Source of the DNA: Diphasiastrum complanatum
Lineage: Eukaryota; Streptophyta; Lycopodiopsida; Lycopodiales; Lycopodiaceae
Direction: 5' to 3'
Length of the DNA: 64,000 nt
NCBI GenBank assembly: GCA_029204225.1
Contig: CM055113.1
Coordinates: 8,530,352 to 8,594,351 of the forward strand
Below are positions 1-11,392 of this stretch, in pieces. The notes beneath the pieces are model-generated. The model was given only the letters and a program-made list of their open reading frames with translations, was not told where the DNA came from and made no database searches. Both the position numbers and the translations under genes were made by a program. Within the stretch, counting starts at the first letter, position 1, and every line of letters begins with the position of its first letter.

Positions 1-378
1 ATATTCGATTGTCGATGGATTCGAACTGTTAGTAGACTTCTGTCGTGTTTGTGGAGTCTGATTATTTCACTAAGAGTTTTTTTGTGATGTTAATGCTAGA
101 ATTTCTTACCCGACATTAAGGTAGTACTACTTCCCGGTTGTTCAAATATATGTCGATAACAAGGATCTTACTATTTGAAACCATAGAAAGTGTAATAATC
201 TCCAATATCCATACATTACCATCTCTATAGGAACAATGATCTTTTATACTACATTAAATCTGTGTAATTAAGGAAAACTCAACTACGACATCAGAATTCT
301 TCTTTTGGCACCATTGCCAGGGATGGTAAATGTAATTTGGAGACTATAACGAAATATCTTGGACGTTAATGAAAATGA

Positions 379-1870
379 ATGTCAAGCGTAGAAAGTAGTA
401 CTAGAGTTGAACGGCTGGATTCGAGAGGTTTTTTCAAAAACCTTCAAGAAGCAATCCGGAATGGCAGATCATCTTTCAATTTTTATCAGAAAGCTAAAAC
501 TTTTTTCGAGAATCTTGTTGATAATCTTGATAGATTTCTTGATACATTTGTTCTTGACATAGTTGATTCAGATATTTCTGAACTAGATCCAAAGCCACAT
601 GTTTCAGATCTGAAGACTCCTTTACCGAGATTCACTCCTATTCTCGAGATCAAATATGATTATTTCAAAGGCACATCGTCGGATGATGCTGACAGCTATA
701 TGTCGTAGTTCGAATCTATTGTCATTTCCAATAATAAAGGAACATTTGCAGACAAATTGCAAATATTCTTTGTACTGTTGCAAATGCAAGCGAGAATTGG
801 TATAGTCAGATGGACAGAGCTGCGATCACAACCTAGGATCAACTTAAGGAGGCATTTCTTAAGCAATTTCGAGAAATCGGATATTCAACATGGGTGCTTG
901 CTCGACTATATTCTGTGTGGAAGAAAGATAAAAAATCTCTATGCAGATATACTAAAAAAGTACGAAATTTTATCAGCAACCTAGTGGGAGAATATCTAGT
1001 GGCCATGCAAATCGAATGGTACTTGGTAGGTCTACCTTCTAAAATGGATTGATATTGTTGCCAAGGTCGGATGGACTCATTGTCTGATGTCATAGAATCT
1101 GCTGAAAATTTTGAAATGTTGACAATTGCACAGAAGAGAAGAGCTATACCCAAGCTGAAGAAGAAGAGTTCAAAGAATGATGACTCTTTGACTAAAGACA
1201 ATGATTCATATTCCGACTCTCACTCAAGCTTTGAGTCTACTTCTTCGAGCTCCGATACCTCAGAAGATAAAAGAGAGAAAATAAAAAAAATTCTAAGAAA
1301 ATTGAGTCTCTTCAAAAATTTGAGCCTCTTAAAAAAATTGACAAGTATATGAAAAAGGAAATTGCATATTTGACTTCTAAAATGCATGATTTTCAAGTAC
1401 AGATATCGAAAGTGAAGGAGAAGCGAAAGAAGTTACCTAAAACAAATCCAAGTCTATGGTGTACCAGACGCAATTCCTCAAGACATACTCATACTGATTG
1501 TCCACATAATCCAGTAGCTTATGTGGAGTATAATATGCTTGAAGAGATATTGTATTTGTGTGAAACTGATGGAGATGCAAGACAATACAAGGCAATTAAT
1601 ACAAGGAAAGCCACCACAGACGCAACAGTCAATACCAAAATTTTCACCTAAGAGACTTGTTCCTGTGCAGACTATGGCACCGATGCAGGAAGTTGTTTAT
1701 ACTACACCAAATCAACAACCAAAACTAATGGTGGTGCCTTAACTATGGTGCAGTAAGACATTATTCACCTAAATGTCCAGAACCTAGAAGACAAGTCGGC
1801 TATACTCCTTCATGTTCAAACAATGTAGGAGAAGGACATATCAATACACAATGTCCAAAGCTGTACAAGT
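379..1870 (+). pseudogene. Broken LTR-retrotransposon gag (gypsy-like)
   Basis: Several consecutive open stretches (379-708, 757-984, 1071-1352, 1349-1651) read like one Gag broken by stops and frameshifts. The part around 640-700 has the pattern 'YFKGTSSDDADSYM', similar to the start of the retrotransposon Gag domain. A lysine/serine-rich linker follows. Near 1460-1510 and 1770-1860 there are Cys/His clusters of zinc-knuckle type (a C..GH..C spacing near 1820-1855). No protease or reverse transcriptase follows, so this is a gag-only relic. Family assignment rests on pattern, not on a search. Confidence 0.55.
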
Positions 1871-1889
1871 TCATTATCAAGGATCTTTT

Positions 1890-2460
1890 CTCCTATAGCC
1901 AACTCTTTGTTGAGAGACTTGATCCTTACACATACTCTTGTCCACTTTCATCACTTATCCTCATGATTTGTAAGATTTGGTTTCTTATCATAAGCACTCT
2001 TGAAGTGTTGTTGGATTCATATACAGCTTTTAAGAATCCCAAGCTTCCTTGGATGAAGTACAAGAGCACACATTCTTTAGAAGGTCATTACTAACATTCA
2101 TCTTAATGCAATGGAATGCTAGCAAGCTCTCTTCTTGTACTTTACCAACTCTTGTCCTCCAAGAGGCTCATCCTCTTCATCTAGGATAATGTCAAAGAGA
2201 TCATGGAATATCAATAATGACTCCATTCTTAGCTTCCATATTGAGTAGTTTGTAGAAATTAACCTCTCACTAGGTTCAAGAAGAAATCCACTAATGGACC
2301 TCATCTTCCTAAAAAATTGTACTATTGATGTACTTCTTGGCCCTCGCTAAGTTCTTTTCCAAATTTTGCCTCACTAGCAACTCACTTGATGTTCACAAAG
2401 ACACAAGTGGCATGATCCCCTTGATCTTGATTCAAAGAACACTTAGGAAGGATTCTGTGA
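1890..2460 (-). pseudogene. Copia gag fragment
   Basis: The minus strand at 2119-2304 encodes a short stretch with 'LISTNYSIWKLRMESLL', the typical start of a copia-type Gag (xxNYxxWxxxMxxLL). It continues as a broken frame toward 1890. It lies next to the gypsy-like gag relic but on the other strand, so it comes from another insertion. Only a fragment remains. Confidence 0.5.
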
Positions 2461-2629
2461 GAAATTTCAACTAGTTTTGCTATTTTAGTCATATTTTTAT
2501 ATTTGGCAATTGAGGGCAATTTTCATATTAGACTTAGAGTTTGACTTTTCAAAGTTATATTAGTCTAAAGCATTTGAATAAACACTTTTTGATAGTGTGG
2601 GAAAGTGTAGTACACGAGTTTTACAGATT

Positions 2630-3065
2630 CAAGTCTGTGATGCTAACTGGGCAGGTGACATAGAAGCAACCCACGATTATGCTTTCAATCTTGGCTCTAC
2701 AACAATCTCATCGGCAAATCCACGGTAACTGTTGCATTATCCTCTATAGAAGCTGAGTATAGAGCGGCCACAAATACAACAAGTGAATGTACTTGGGTAC
2801 ATAGATTGCTTATGGAGTGTCAAGAAGTCAGGTGGATACAACGCCAATCCATTGCGATAATCTGAGCTGCTTCCAAATTGCTATGAATCTAGTTTTTCAT
2901 GCTCGCACTAAACACATAGAAGTTCACTATCATTTCATTTGTGATAAAATTCAACCAAAAGAAGTGGAACTCATCTATGTGCCCACCATTGCTCATGAAA
3001 ACGGACAAATACAAATAGCCCAACTGTTGAAATTCTTTTTTCACCGCTTTATTTTAGATTTATAG
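2630..3065 (+). pseudogene. Copia RNase H fragment
   Basis: The translated region contains 'ALSSIEAEYRAATNTTSECT' near 2730-2790, the conserved copia RNase H block. In another frame '[14 protein letters not shown]' lies at about 2900-2945, preceded by 'THCDN'-type residues near 2845. The change of frame and the stops show it is dead. A G-rich tract (3294-3301) just downstream looks like a polypurine tract, so the sequence after it may be the start of a 3' LTR. No matching 5' LTR was found. Confidence 0.75.
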
Positions 3066-3301
3066 GTTTTTTGTATGGCTCAAAATCAGCTGCCTCTAGT
3101 GATAAATCTTAAGCTTTAAGGTTTTATTTTAACCTTTTACCGATTCCATAATAGGTTTGTGGGTTTTTTATAAGGTTAGTTTGAAACGTTTTTACAAGCA
3201 CTAGACTGCCCACAAATGAGAAAGTTGTTGATATTTTGAATAAGGGTCTTAGCAAATAAATTTTTGAGTATTTTAGAAGTCTACTTGGGATTAAGGGGGG
3301 C

Positions 3302-3640
3302 TAAGTAGGAAATTTGAGCGACACCTGATGCCTAGTTGGCCCCATTGTACATTATACCTCATTTGGCTCTATTCATTGTATTTGTTTTAATTTAGATATT
3401 GTGGAACCCCACGTGGCCCACATGAGTAAATTAGTACCTACCAGGATGTTGCCTTTAGGGCATTAGGACTTTTCAGTTATTGCTCTCTTTCATATGTACT
3501 GGTCATTCATTTAGTTAGTCAAAAGATTGTGAGTGTTGTGTGTTCTAGATCTAGTAGTTGCCTTGTTGATGTGCATCTTGTGGTGGTGTGTGAATAATGA
3601 TTAGCAACCAGCTTCACCCCACATTTTTAGAGAGAGAAAG
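3302..3640 (+). repeat. Possible 3' LTR remnant after the copia RNase H
   Basis: This non-coding stretch begins directly after a polypurine-like tract and follows the RNase H relic, the position expected for a 3' LTR. I found no partner copy in the window and no clear ends, so this rests on position only. Confidence 0.25.
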
Positions 3641-3666
3641 AATGGAATGGCGTAGATGGTGTAATT

Positions 3667-3688
3667 GAGAGAGAGAGAGAGAGAGAGA
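3667..3688. repeat. (GA)n microsatellite
   Basis: Eleven GA dinucleotides in a row, in an AG-rich stretch downstream of the NPF gene. Confidence 0.95.
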
Positions 3689-4397
3689 ATCATGTGGTCC
3701 CCATGATTTTAGAGAGAGAAAGGGTGGAGGGGGTCATTGGTGGTTCCCATGTAAAGAGACACTGAGTTAAATTTGCCATTTTGGGTATCATCAATCATCC
3801 TTTACATAAGTGAAGGAATCTTCCAGTGACCTTTTGGATGCCAAGCTAACCAATTGAGCCAACCCTTGGAAGTTGGATGATTAGGATTCCCCATTGGAAA
3901 GATCAATGAAAAATTCACTTCCCATTACATTCAAAACGCAAATGAGTACATATGAGAAGAAAAGTAACTATGAAAGATTGAATCCATACAAGGGAGTGCT
4001 CGGGAAAATCGGCAAAGCATAAGGAACGACATGTTTTTTCAAAAATCGCTATCATGAGGTATTTAATGATTTTTATACAAGCTTACTTATGAGTAATAAT
4101 AAAACCTTAAAAAAAATGCAAGTTTTTTTGAGAATAACTCAAAAGAGGGCCCCAAAGCACTGTGGAAAAGAATACTAGCTAAGGACTTTGTATGCATTTT
4201 AGTACATCTCTTGTGAGTGGCAGCACTTCAACAAATAACTTAATCAAGGAGGGATCTTTCATCCAAAATCTTCAATCACTGCAGCAGCATCCTTGCATCA
4301 GGCGAGATAACCACGAATGCAGTTTGCACTACCTATGTATTCTCTTACTTCTTCCTTAACAAAGTTGTGAACTTTGCCAACCAGTTCTCTCGCCAAA

Positions 4398-5244
4398 TTA
4401 TTCGTCTGTTGATTCTGTATAGACAGCGTTAGTGTATTCATACCAAGATGCACACATGAGATATGCAATGAAATTGACAACGCCCAAAACTACCAAGAGC
4501 CAATAGAAGTAATCGATGTGACCAGCATTCAGATTGTCCGCTATCCATCCTGGATTAGTGCCATGCCTGGTGACATGGGTCACCACTGCTACCAAAAGAC
4601 TGCTCACAAAATTCCCGAAAGCTAACGTTGTCAATTGAAGCGCACTGCTTAGGCCTCTAATTTCATCTGGTGCCTGGTCATAGAAAAATTCATACTGTCC
4701 AATATATGCAAATGTCTCTGAAGCACCCACCAGAAAGTATTGAGGAATTAGCCAGAAAACACTCATGGGAACTGTTGCGTCAGGCTTCTCTGACAGGCCA
4801 TGTCTTTCCACGAGACGAAGTCGATTGATCTCAAGCACAGCAGCAGTGACCATTGCAGATGTGACAATGAGTAATCCAGCACCCATTCTCTGAAGCAATG
4901 TAAGGCCTCGTGGATGCCCCGTAAACCTTCGTGTCACTGGAACCACCCATTGTTCATAAGCGAATGCCCAAAAGCAGACGCTTACCGTTTCAAAGATGCC
5001 CATAGATGCTGGAGGTAACTTGAATTTTCCAAGACTCAGATCCATCGTAGATGCTTGCTCTACGAACAAGGTCAGAACTTGAACGTATAGAGTGCTATAG
5101 CAGACGTTAGTGGCCCAAATAGGTAGCACTCGGAATATGAATTTCACTTCCTCCACTTGGGTCACCGTGCAAAGCCTCCAAGGATCTCTAATACCTACTT
5201 CATTGATGTCTGATTTAATGTTGATAGCCGCCTTATCCAAAAAC
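4398..5244 (-). CDS. NPF transporter exon 4
   Basis: Codes the C-terminal half from 'FLDKAAI' through the last six helices to the TAA stop at 4398-4400. It is intact. Confidence 0.94.
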
Positions 5245-7057
5245 CTTTGACATGTTGGATAATTCCAGTAAGAAAACAAGTCAGACAGTAATCTCCATAC
5301 GTTTCCTAAAGTTTTTATAGTGATAGTACACAAATAACAACAAATTCCAAGTTCTGCTCATGGCAGCGTATAGCGGATGTAAGCAGTCAAATAATAGACT
5401 TAATTGCACTTTCTGGGGAAATGAGATGAACCTGAATTTGTTGCTGTGAAGCAATCGACGATGGCCTTTAGCTAATTGTGGTAACTCATAGAGCCGAGTC
5501 TCATCCTTGGGGGTTTCCAAGCGCCACTTTCGAACAGTTGCAACCAACACTTGTGTCACCCGGGTGAGTGGGTTACCCTTTGGTTTTTGGTGCCGAAATA
5601 TGGGAATTCCAAAAAGATAAACGATGGTTGCTATGACAAGCAATAATGTCGAAACTCCAAACCCCCATTGGTAGCTTACATTCTGCTCGAGGTAAATCAG
5701 GAAAGTGTTTCCTATTAAACCTCCACAGCTACCACCGACATAGACCAGAATAAAAAACAGGCTTTTTTGACTTCTTTCGGTTTCATGTTGCTCATCATAT
5801 TGATCTGCTCCAAGTGCAATATTGCAAGGCTGAAAGGCCCCAAAACCAAGAGCTTGAATGTACAGGGACAGATAAAATATGCTTTTTCTGTTGCCTGATG
5901 CTTGCTGGCAGGTGGTGGAGATGCTTGAGCAAGGGAGAGGCTTCAGCGATGGCATTACTGTTGTCAAAGTTGCAAGTAGAAGACCCTGCAACAAGCCCAG
6001 AAAATTCATAAATAGATGCGCTTTTCATACGTACTTTCTGCTTTATGAAATGTGGAGAAAACACAGTTATGCAAACCTCAAAAGTATCCGAAATCTGTCA
6101 GCACAACACTTCACTCAAATTTTCTGTTATACTGAATATTATGTCCAGTATTTCATGTCAACAATGCTTCAATCTCTTCATGTTTTTGGATGACTTTCAC
6201 ATAAAACATCATACCTCAAAACTCTTAAGACACTGAAATTCAATATGCCGCTATGTTGAAAGAGTTCACCATAAGGAGGTTTTCTGTATTTAGACTCACA
6301 AGAAAATATATGCCAAGAAACCCAACGGATGTCCAAAATCTGCCAAGATAAGAATCTGCTATCAAAGCACCGATCACCGAGAAGAGCAAGACTGATCCAT
6401 TCCAGTTTGTGACATTTGTGGAAGCGCTAGAAGCATTTTCATGTAACTTCCCCGTCAAATAAAGAACCAAATTTGTGGCAAAACCATAGTAGGACATGCT
6501 AGATACGAGTTGAGCTCCTGCAATACACAAAGAGACATGAATGGTGTAAGATCCAAATGTATTTGGCATAGAAACATTCATGCAAGAAAATACAAAATTC
6601 TTGCTATGTAAAAATTGAGCACGCTCAGCTTAATAACTTTGTCATTTTTTGGGGCATGGTAGGTAATAAAGATTCTGGTAAGAAATTTCTCTTTGGGTTG
6701 GAGTGTGTAAGTGTTGGTGTCAAACAAAACACACGTGTTTCTTGTGTTTGCTGACATCAGCAATCCGTCTCAATCCTTAGTAGCTGTTTCTTGGCATGCA
6801 CTCATGTCTTTTGGATATATAAGCAGCCCATGAAGGCTGGCTGTCTAAGGCCATTTCCTCATCAAGCTTCTTGTATTTTCATTGTAAGCTTCTGGATGTT
6901 ATGTAGGTTAACTAGGAGTCAGCCTTTTGGTAGCCAAACCCAACAAAGGTTATGGGCCCACACATGCACTAACCTACACTAGCCAGTTATCAATAAGGAG
7001 TGACTGGTACTAACGGTTTCCAAGATGGATGTTTCTTGAGGAGTCTACGCTGTAACC

Positions 7058-7129
<72 letters not shown>

Positions 7130-10100
7130 GCATCTGCTGAAGCAGCCTGTGCTCTCTCCTTCCAGGCTGCCGCCTCTCTAATCTCCACATATCATCTAGG
7201 GTGATAGAGAAGTTCAATGGTGAGAACTTTCACCTCTAGAAACTGAAGATGCAAATGATCCTCCTTGAAAGAGATTTGTGGGAGATCACAAATGGTGATG
7301 AACAAAAACCAGAGCGCCTGCAAGAAACAAGAGAATGGATTAGAAAAGTTAACAAAGCCAGAACCTTGATCCTTCTGAGCTTGTGTGACAACCAGCTACT
7401 TCATGTTAGCAAGGCTAACACTGCATCAGAAGCATGGAAGGGGATGCAAGCAACATTTGATATAAAGACTGTAGCAAATCAACTTCATTTATGAAAGAAG
7501 CTCATGCTGCTAAAAATGTCAGAAGGAGAATCTATGGCAGATCATTTCTTAAAGCTTCAAGCAATTATTGACTAGATGGCTGCAATCAGATCAGAGATAA
7601 AAGAGGATGAAGCTCTTGTATCACTGCTTCATAGCATTTCGGAGTCCTATGCTCAATTCGCTTCCATTATTGGAAGCATTGGTTATACTCATGACATCAC
7701 AAGCATCAAGGCAGCTATGCTCCAAGAAGAACTAAGGCGCAAAGATCTATCCTTTGAAGGCTATCACAATGGGCATGACATTGCCTTTTATGCGGCAAGC
7801 AAGAGAAACCCATTCAAGAGCAAGGGAAGGCACAACAAGGAGGAAGGAGCCAAGTGCGGTGTCAAACAAGACACACTTGTGTTTCTTGTGTTTGTTGACA
7901 TCAGCAATCCGTCTCTCAATCTGTCAATCCGTAGTAGTTGTTTTTTGGCATGTACTCCTGTCTTTTGGATATATAAATAGCCCACGAAGGCTGGCTATCT
8001 AAGGCCATTTACTTATCAAACTACTTGTATTTTCATTGTAAGTTTCTGGCTATTATGTAGCTTAACTAGGAGTCAGCATTTTGGTATCCAAACCTAACAG
8101 GAAGACTGCGCACCACAGAGGTGGTTGCGTGAGGGTATCCGTTGTCCCATAAGTTGTTGGTGAGTAACTGACCAGATATATGATGAAAATGGTTAGATGT
8201 CTCAAAATTATCACCCCTGGTACCATTTTTGAGGGGTCTGAGACATCTCGTGGGTGGCTAGGAGGCTGGATTGGGGAATGAGTACTCCGCCCACATGGTT
8301 ATCAACATGGTATTAGATCCATGTGTGTTCGTTGGTCTTAGTAGCTATAAATCCTTTAAGCTAAGGAGTATTGTAGCCTTTGCTTTGCTGTCACATTGAA
8401 GGCATGCGTCAAGTCGTCTTGTCTGAGAAGGTTTCACATCTGCTCCAGTAACAACACTCCAAAAATTGCATTCTATTAGAACCATCTTTATCTTCAGCTT
8501 CCACACACGAAAATTCTCTCCATCAAACTTGTCAATGAGAATAGTTCTAGAGTCATGTGAAGTGGCAGCCATGGTGAACAAAAGTTGTTCTTCACAAACA
8601 ATATAATCTTCAGAAGCTTCTATCAAAGAACATATGTTTTGCAAATTTAATGTACACATCCCATCACATATCATTCTTCATTCATGGGTTGTGAAAGCAG
8701 CGTCAATGATGAACGAACCAACTTGGAGCTGTTGAGGCGTGAAGGAAGACATAAGCGCTCAAGGAGGGAGATTCATGCATCGCATATGAAGAAGGTGCAA
8801 AGGCAGACAGGGGAATACACACAAAAGCAATGAAGCACTATCAAACATCATGTGAAAGAGTTCATGCCAAGCATTGAGGCCCATGATGTTCACGTCAGGT
8901 TTACCATGATGGCTTGTGGTCTGTTTTGTGATCTCGCGACAGCAGCAGGCTTTGTGTGCATGTCAGTCTGTGCACGAGTTAGGGCATCAGTTTGTGCGTG
9001 CATCAGATTAGTTAGCGCCCTCTGTCAGAGCAACAAGGCTCTGATACCATATTACATAATATGCAGTACCATCAGGTCAATGAGAGAGAAGATGCAAGAG
9101 AGCATTGCATAGAGAGAGGAGTTTGTTTCTTAACTACATACTTTATTAATTAAGCTTAATCCTCCTTTATTTCTAATCCAATTGTAGCCATCTGATTGAT
9201 TATTGCCTAAAGCTTTAAGAAATGATCAGCCATAGATTCTCCTTCAGACATGTTCTCAACAAGTTTCTTAATTAGTCTTTGAGATGGTAGTTTGCCAACA
9301 AGTTTAAGTAACCGCATAACCCTAGCTATAAATAATTTACAATATATCCTTACAAGATTAATTATGCACATATGAGAATAATCTCAGTACGATAATTATC
9401 CATAAACATATATATGTATTTGGCGAATCGCCTCTGTATATGTTACTTACCTATCTAACTGAGAATCTTATAACTCAATTTTCCCAATAAGAATTCTATT
9501 TCTCAAGAGTAAATAACATATTTGGGAAATTTGAGCTAGAAAAAGACATTCTTACTCACGAGCTTTCCCACCATCTGACTCTCAATAACAAAATTCTTCT
9601 ATCTAATCAACCTACAACCACAAATTTTGGGAAAAAACCAAGACTAGGTTGATTCATTCAGATATCTAGGACTCAGTGTTAAGACCAAAACTTATTCCAA
9701 CCTAATCCAATCTAGAACAAATATGTAATTGGTAAGTCTGATTAGTTGTGCTTAAACTTTAATATTCTTCGCCGCTACTATCCATTAATAAGAATAATGC
9801 ACAAAAAAATTCAGAAATCCTCTACTTCCAGATTGTTTACATCAATCCTTAGAGAGTCCCTTTCTTAATCCTCAATAGTGCCACTTAGTATACATATTCA
9901 AAATTTTTCTAACAAAAGTATATGTAACATAGTGATCTTTTGAGAAATAATCATGTCCTATCACTTGATCCCCTTTCAAAAAAATTATACAATTTTAACC
10001 AATCTTTACCTTAGGAGAATATATTTAAAATATCTAAACCCCATCAAAAAATTAGTAAGGAGTGTTCTACTAAGTAATCCAACTAAGTAAAAGGCTCAAA

Positions 10101-11392
10101 ACTTATTACAAATCAAGACCTTTCCATAGGTTATAGGATATGTTAATTGAGTGATAGAGATATCCTTCCTCTATAATCCAACTACTAAATAGATATAAAA
10201 ATAATGGGTTTAAAACAGTCTAAATTATGCGAATTTAGTCATTTTTATTTGAATTCCAATTGAAAGCTTTGTCCACATATTTCAATAACTAGTACATCAA
10301 ATGATAATAGATAGTCCTTCAAGAGTGTAACTCCATAACAAAAGGAATTATATAAAATCTACCTAATTGTCTTGTATTCAAGATATTTTTCTCAAAAGCA
10401 AAGGTTTAATTAAATGTCATACTCAAAAATAAGAAAATATGGTTGCTTCATTGGATGACAAGAGGATATATTTCTACAATGCATGAAAATATGTTTGCTA
10501 TCTAATAGATTAGTCTTCTAATCATGAAATTCATTTGCTGATCAAAATGGACTAAAATAAGTGAATTTTGTTGCAAGTAACATAGTGGGATTCCTAATTC
10601 CCATATAGGAGAAGAAAGGCTAGTTCAACGTGTGTACTTGCAAATGTTAATGAAGTTCTAGGGTCATAATTTCAACAATCAGTTGATTCTCTCCCTACCA
10701 TTGTCAAGTACTCGATCCACCAACCTCATGTTGTTGAATCAGACACAACAAAAATTATTTATGATATCGTAGCAGTTGTGAAGGGGAAAAACATACACAT
10801 GGCATGTTGTGCTTGGTCAAGAGGAGCCTGATTTCAGGCCAATATAGCAAGGACTCACAAAAAACTTTTAATCTCAGCCATCCATCTACAACTGCTAAGT
10901 CCGATATCCTTCAACCCAACGTCAACTGCTAAGTCAGATATCCTTCAACCCGACGGCTGGGGCTCATTTTGCTATTGCCAGTAGCCAGCCTGCTCATGAA
11001 GGATACCTAGTACATATGATTTAGAGCAAAGAATGTGAGTCCATCATTACTAGTTGTGGTTGCTTATTTGAGCTCAAAGGCTGCTGTGTTATGCCTTTGA
11101 TGCACTTAATATGTTTCAATGGAGAGAGTAAAAATTCATATGATTTTAGTTTCTGGTAAGAAGCGACACAGTCGAATAATTGGTGCCCAGAACGTGGACG
11201 TAAGTGATACAGTCAGAATGCAAAATATGTCAAGAAAGTGAAATAGAAAAATCCACCTATTATGAAGGGAAGTGTCTTTACACCACCAGACTTGGCTCTA
11301 ATGGCAGGGTTCCCAAATCTATCCACACTTCCATCTTTAGTGTACTCCACAATCTCCTGTTTCTCTACCTGAGATATTCCGAAAGCCATCAT
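4398..11392 (-). CDS. NRT1/PTR family (NPF) transporter, 4 exons, 584 aa
   Basis: Membrane transporter of the NPF/POT family (major facilitator fold), moving nitrate, peptides or other small solutes across a membrane. The coding exons are complement(11257-11392), complement(6300-6517), complement(5432-5985) and complement(4398-5244). All introns are GT-AG (6518-11256, 5986-6299, 5245-5431), and the phases add to 585 codons including the stop. Landmarks in order: 'YTKDGSVDRFGNPAIRAKSG' (N-terminal NPF motif), 'SYYGFATNLVLYLTGKL' (helix 1-2), 'GRFWTSVGFLGIYFL', 'FGADQ'-type 'LGADQYDEQ', the split 'NKFR/FLDKAA' block, and 'FYDQAPDEIRGLSSALQ' near residue 490. The length matches the family. The start is the first of two adjacent ATGs; the frame stays open a little upstream to an acceptor-like site, so a 5' UTR intron or an earlier start is possible. 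The ExxE[K/R] motif is absent. Substrate and subfamily cannot be told from sequence alone. Confidence 0.93.
5432..5985 (-). CDS. NPF transporter exon 3
   Basis: The acceptor is TTGCAG|GGT and the donor TTCAG|GTTCAT. It codes helices up to the central cytosolic loop. 'YIQALGFGAFQPCNIALGAD' is the conserved region after helix 4. It ends in the middle of the Arg codon of the conserved FRFLDKAA block, a common NPF intron site. Confidence 0.93.
6300..6517 (-). CDS. NPF transporter exon 2
   Basis: The acceptor is TATTGCAG|GA and the donor CTT|GTGAGT. It codes helix 1-3 ('SYYGFATNLV', 'GRFWTSVGFLGIYFL'). At the place where family members carry ExxE[K/R] it reads AQLVSSM. Confidence 0.92.
6712..6945 (+). 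repeat. Left LTR of the gag-only element
   Basis: It shares about 230 bp with the copy at 7855-8099, including 'GACATCAGCAATCCGTCTC', a TATATAA box at about 6815-6822 and the AACA end. Confidence 0.8.
7060..7127. repeat. (CT)n microsatellite
   Basis: An uninterrupted CT tract of about 68 bp in the leader of the gag-only element, between its left LTR and gag. Confidence 0.97.
7200..7850 (+). pseudogene. Copia-type gag with in-frame stops
   Basis: The frame reads 'VIEKFNGENFHL', then a stop, then 'KLKMQMILLERDLWEITNG', a typical copia Gag N-terminus. 'MSEGESMADHFLKLQAII' and 'KAAMLQEELRRKDLS' are the middle and C-terminal Gag blocks. At least three in-frame stops interrupt it. No zinc knuckle, protease or polymerase follows before the right LTR. 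Confidence 0.8.
7855..8099 (+). repeat. Right LTR of the gag-only element
   Basis: Partner of 6712-6945, slightly longer because of a small internal duplication (CAATCCGTCTCTCAATCTGTCAATCCG in place of CAATCCGTCTCAATCC). It is preceded by a polypurine tract. Confidence 0.8.
8100..8320 (+). repeat. Possible LTR end with primer-binding site
   Basis: TGGTATTAGATCC at 8308-8320 is close to the usual initiator tRNA-Met primer-binding site, and it follows ATCAACA, a plausible LTR end. The sequence before it (8100-8307) would be LTR. No partner was found. Confidence 0.35.
8345..8572 (-). pseudogene. Copia gag N-terminal fragment
   Basis: The minus strand from an ATG at 8572 reads 'MAATSHDSRTILIDKFDGEN' and then 'FRVWKLKIKMVLIECNFWSV', a typical copia Gag start. 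It is cut off after about 75 residues. It lies in NPF intron 1. Confidence 0.75.
9037..9164 (-). repeat. Minus-strand primer-binding site and adjoining LTR-like sequence
   Basis: GGCTCTGATACCA at 9037-9049 is the reverse complement of the classic copia primer-binding site (TGGTATCAGAGCC). The 5' LTR of a minus-strand element should start at 9050. It sits about 470 bp upstream of the minus gag at 8572, which fits one element. Confidence 0.55.
9165..9310 (-). pseudogene. Copia gag middle fragment
   Basis: The minus strand reads 'ENMSEGESMADHFLKL', a stop, then 'AIINQMATIGLEIKEDEA'. This is the same block as in the gag-only element at about 7510-7610, so it is another copy of that family in the opposite orientation. 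Confidence 0.65.
9311..11256. other. Rest of NPF intron 1, AT-rich, no gene seen
   Basis: About 1.9 kb of AT-rich sequence with no long reading frame and no recognisable element. The only structure noticed is a short tandem duplication of 33 bp (10889-10921 and 10923-10955, two differences). It ends at the exon 1 donor. Confidence 0.7.
10889..10955. repeat. 33-bp tandem duplication
   Basis: Two copies of a 33-bp unit beginning CAACTGCTAAGTC, spaced 34 bp apart and differing at two positions. Confidence 0.9.
11257..11392 (-). CDS. NPF transporter exon 1
   Basis: Codes residues 1-45 plus one base: the cytosolic N-terminus and the start of helix 1 ('GGVKTLPFII'). The donor reads G|GTGGAT. The frame is open further upstream to an acceptor-like TTTTACAG at about 11441, so the true first exon may start there. 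Confidence 0.88.

Larger units (their letters stand above)
6712..8099 (+). mobile_element. Short LTR-gag-LTR element (TR-GAG-like, copia type)
   Basis: Two direct repeats (about 6712/6718-6945 and 7855/7860-8099) resemble each other along their length. Both hold a TATATAA box and end in ACCxAACA. Between them is only about 0.9 kb with a copia-type Gag (7250-7850) and no polymerase. A purine-rich tract (AAGGAGGAAGGAG, just before 7855) lies before the right repeat. This layout matches described terminal-repeat elements carrying only gag. Gag has in-frame stops (near 7494 and 7574) and the left end holds a (CT)n tract. It sits in NPF intron 1 in antisense. No clear target duplication was seen. 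Confidence 0.75.

Noticed and set aside
839-1201. 120-codon frame on the minus strand
   Set aside because: It is the shadow of the gag relic on the plus strand and has no motif of its own.
4298-4480. 60-codon frame overlapping the NPF stop
   Set aside because: Out of frame with the transporter exon and without support.
6990-7217. Frame rich in Arg-Glu repeats
   Set aside because: The product comes only from translating the (CT)n tract.
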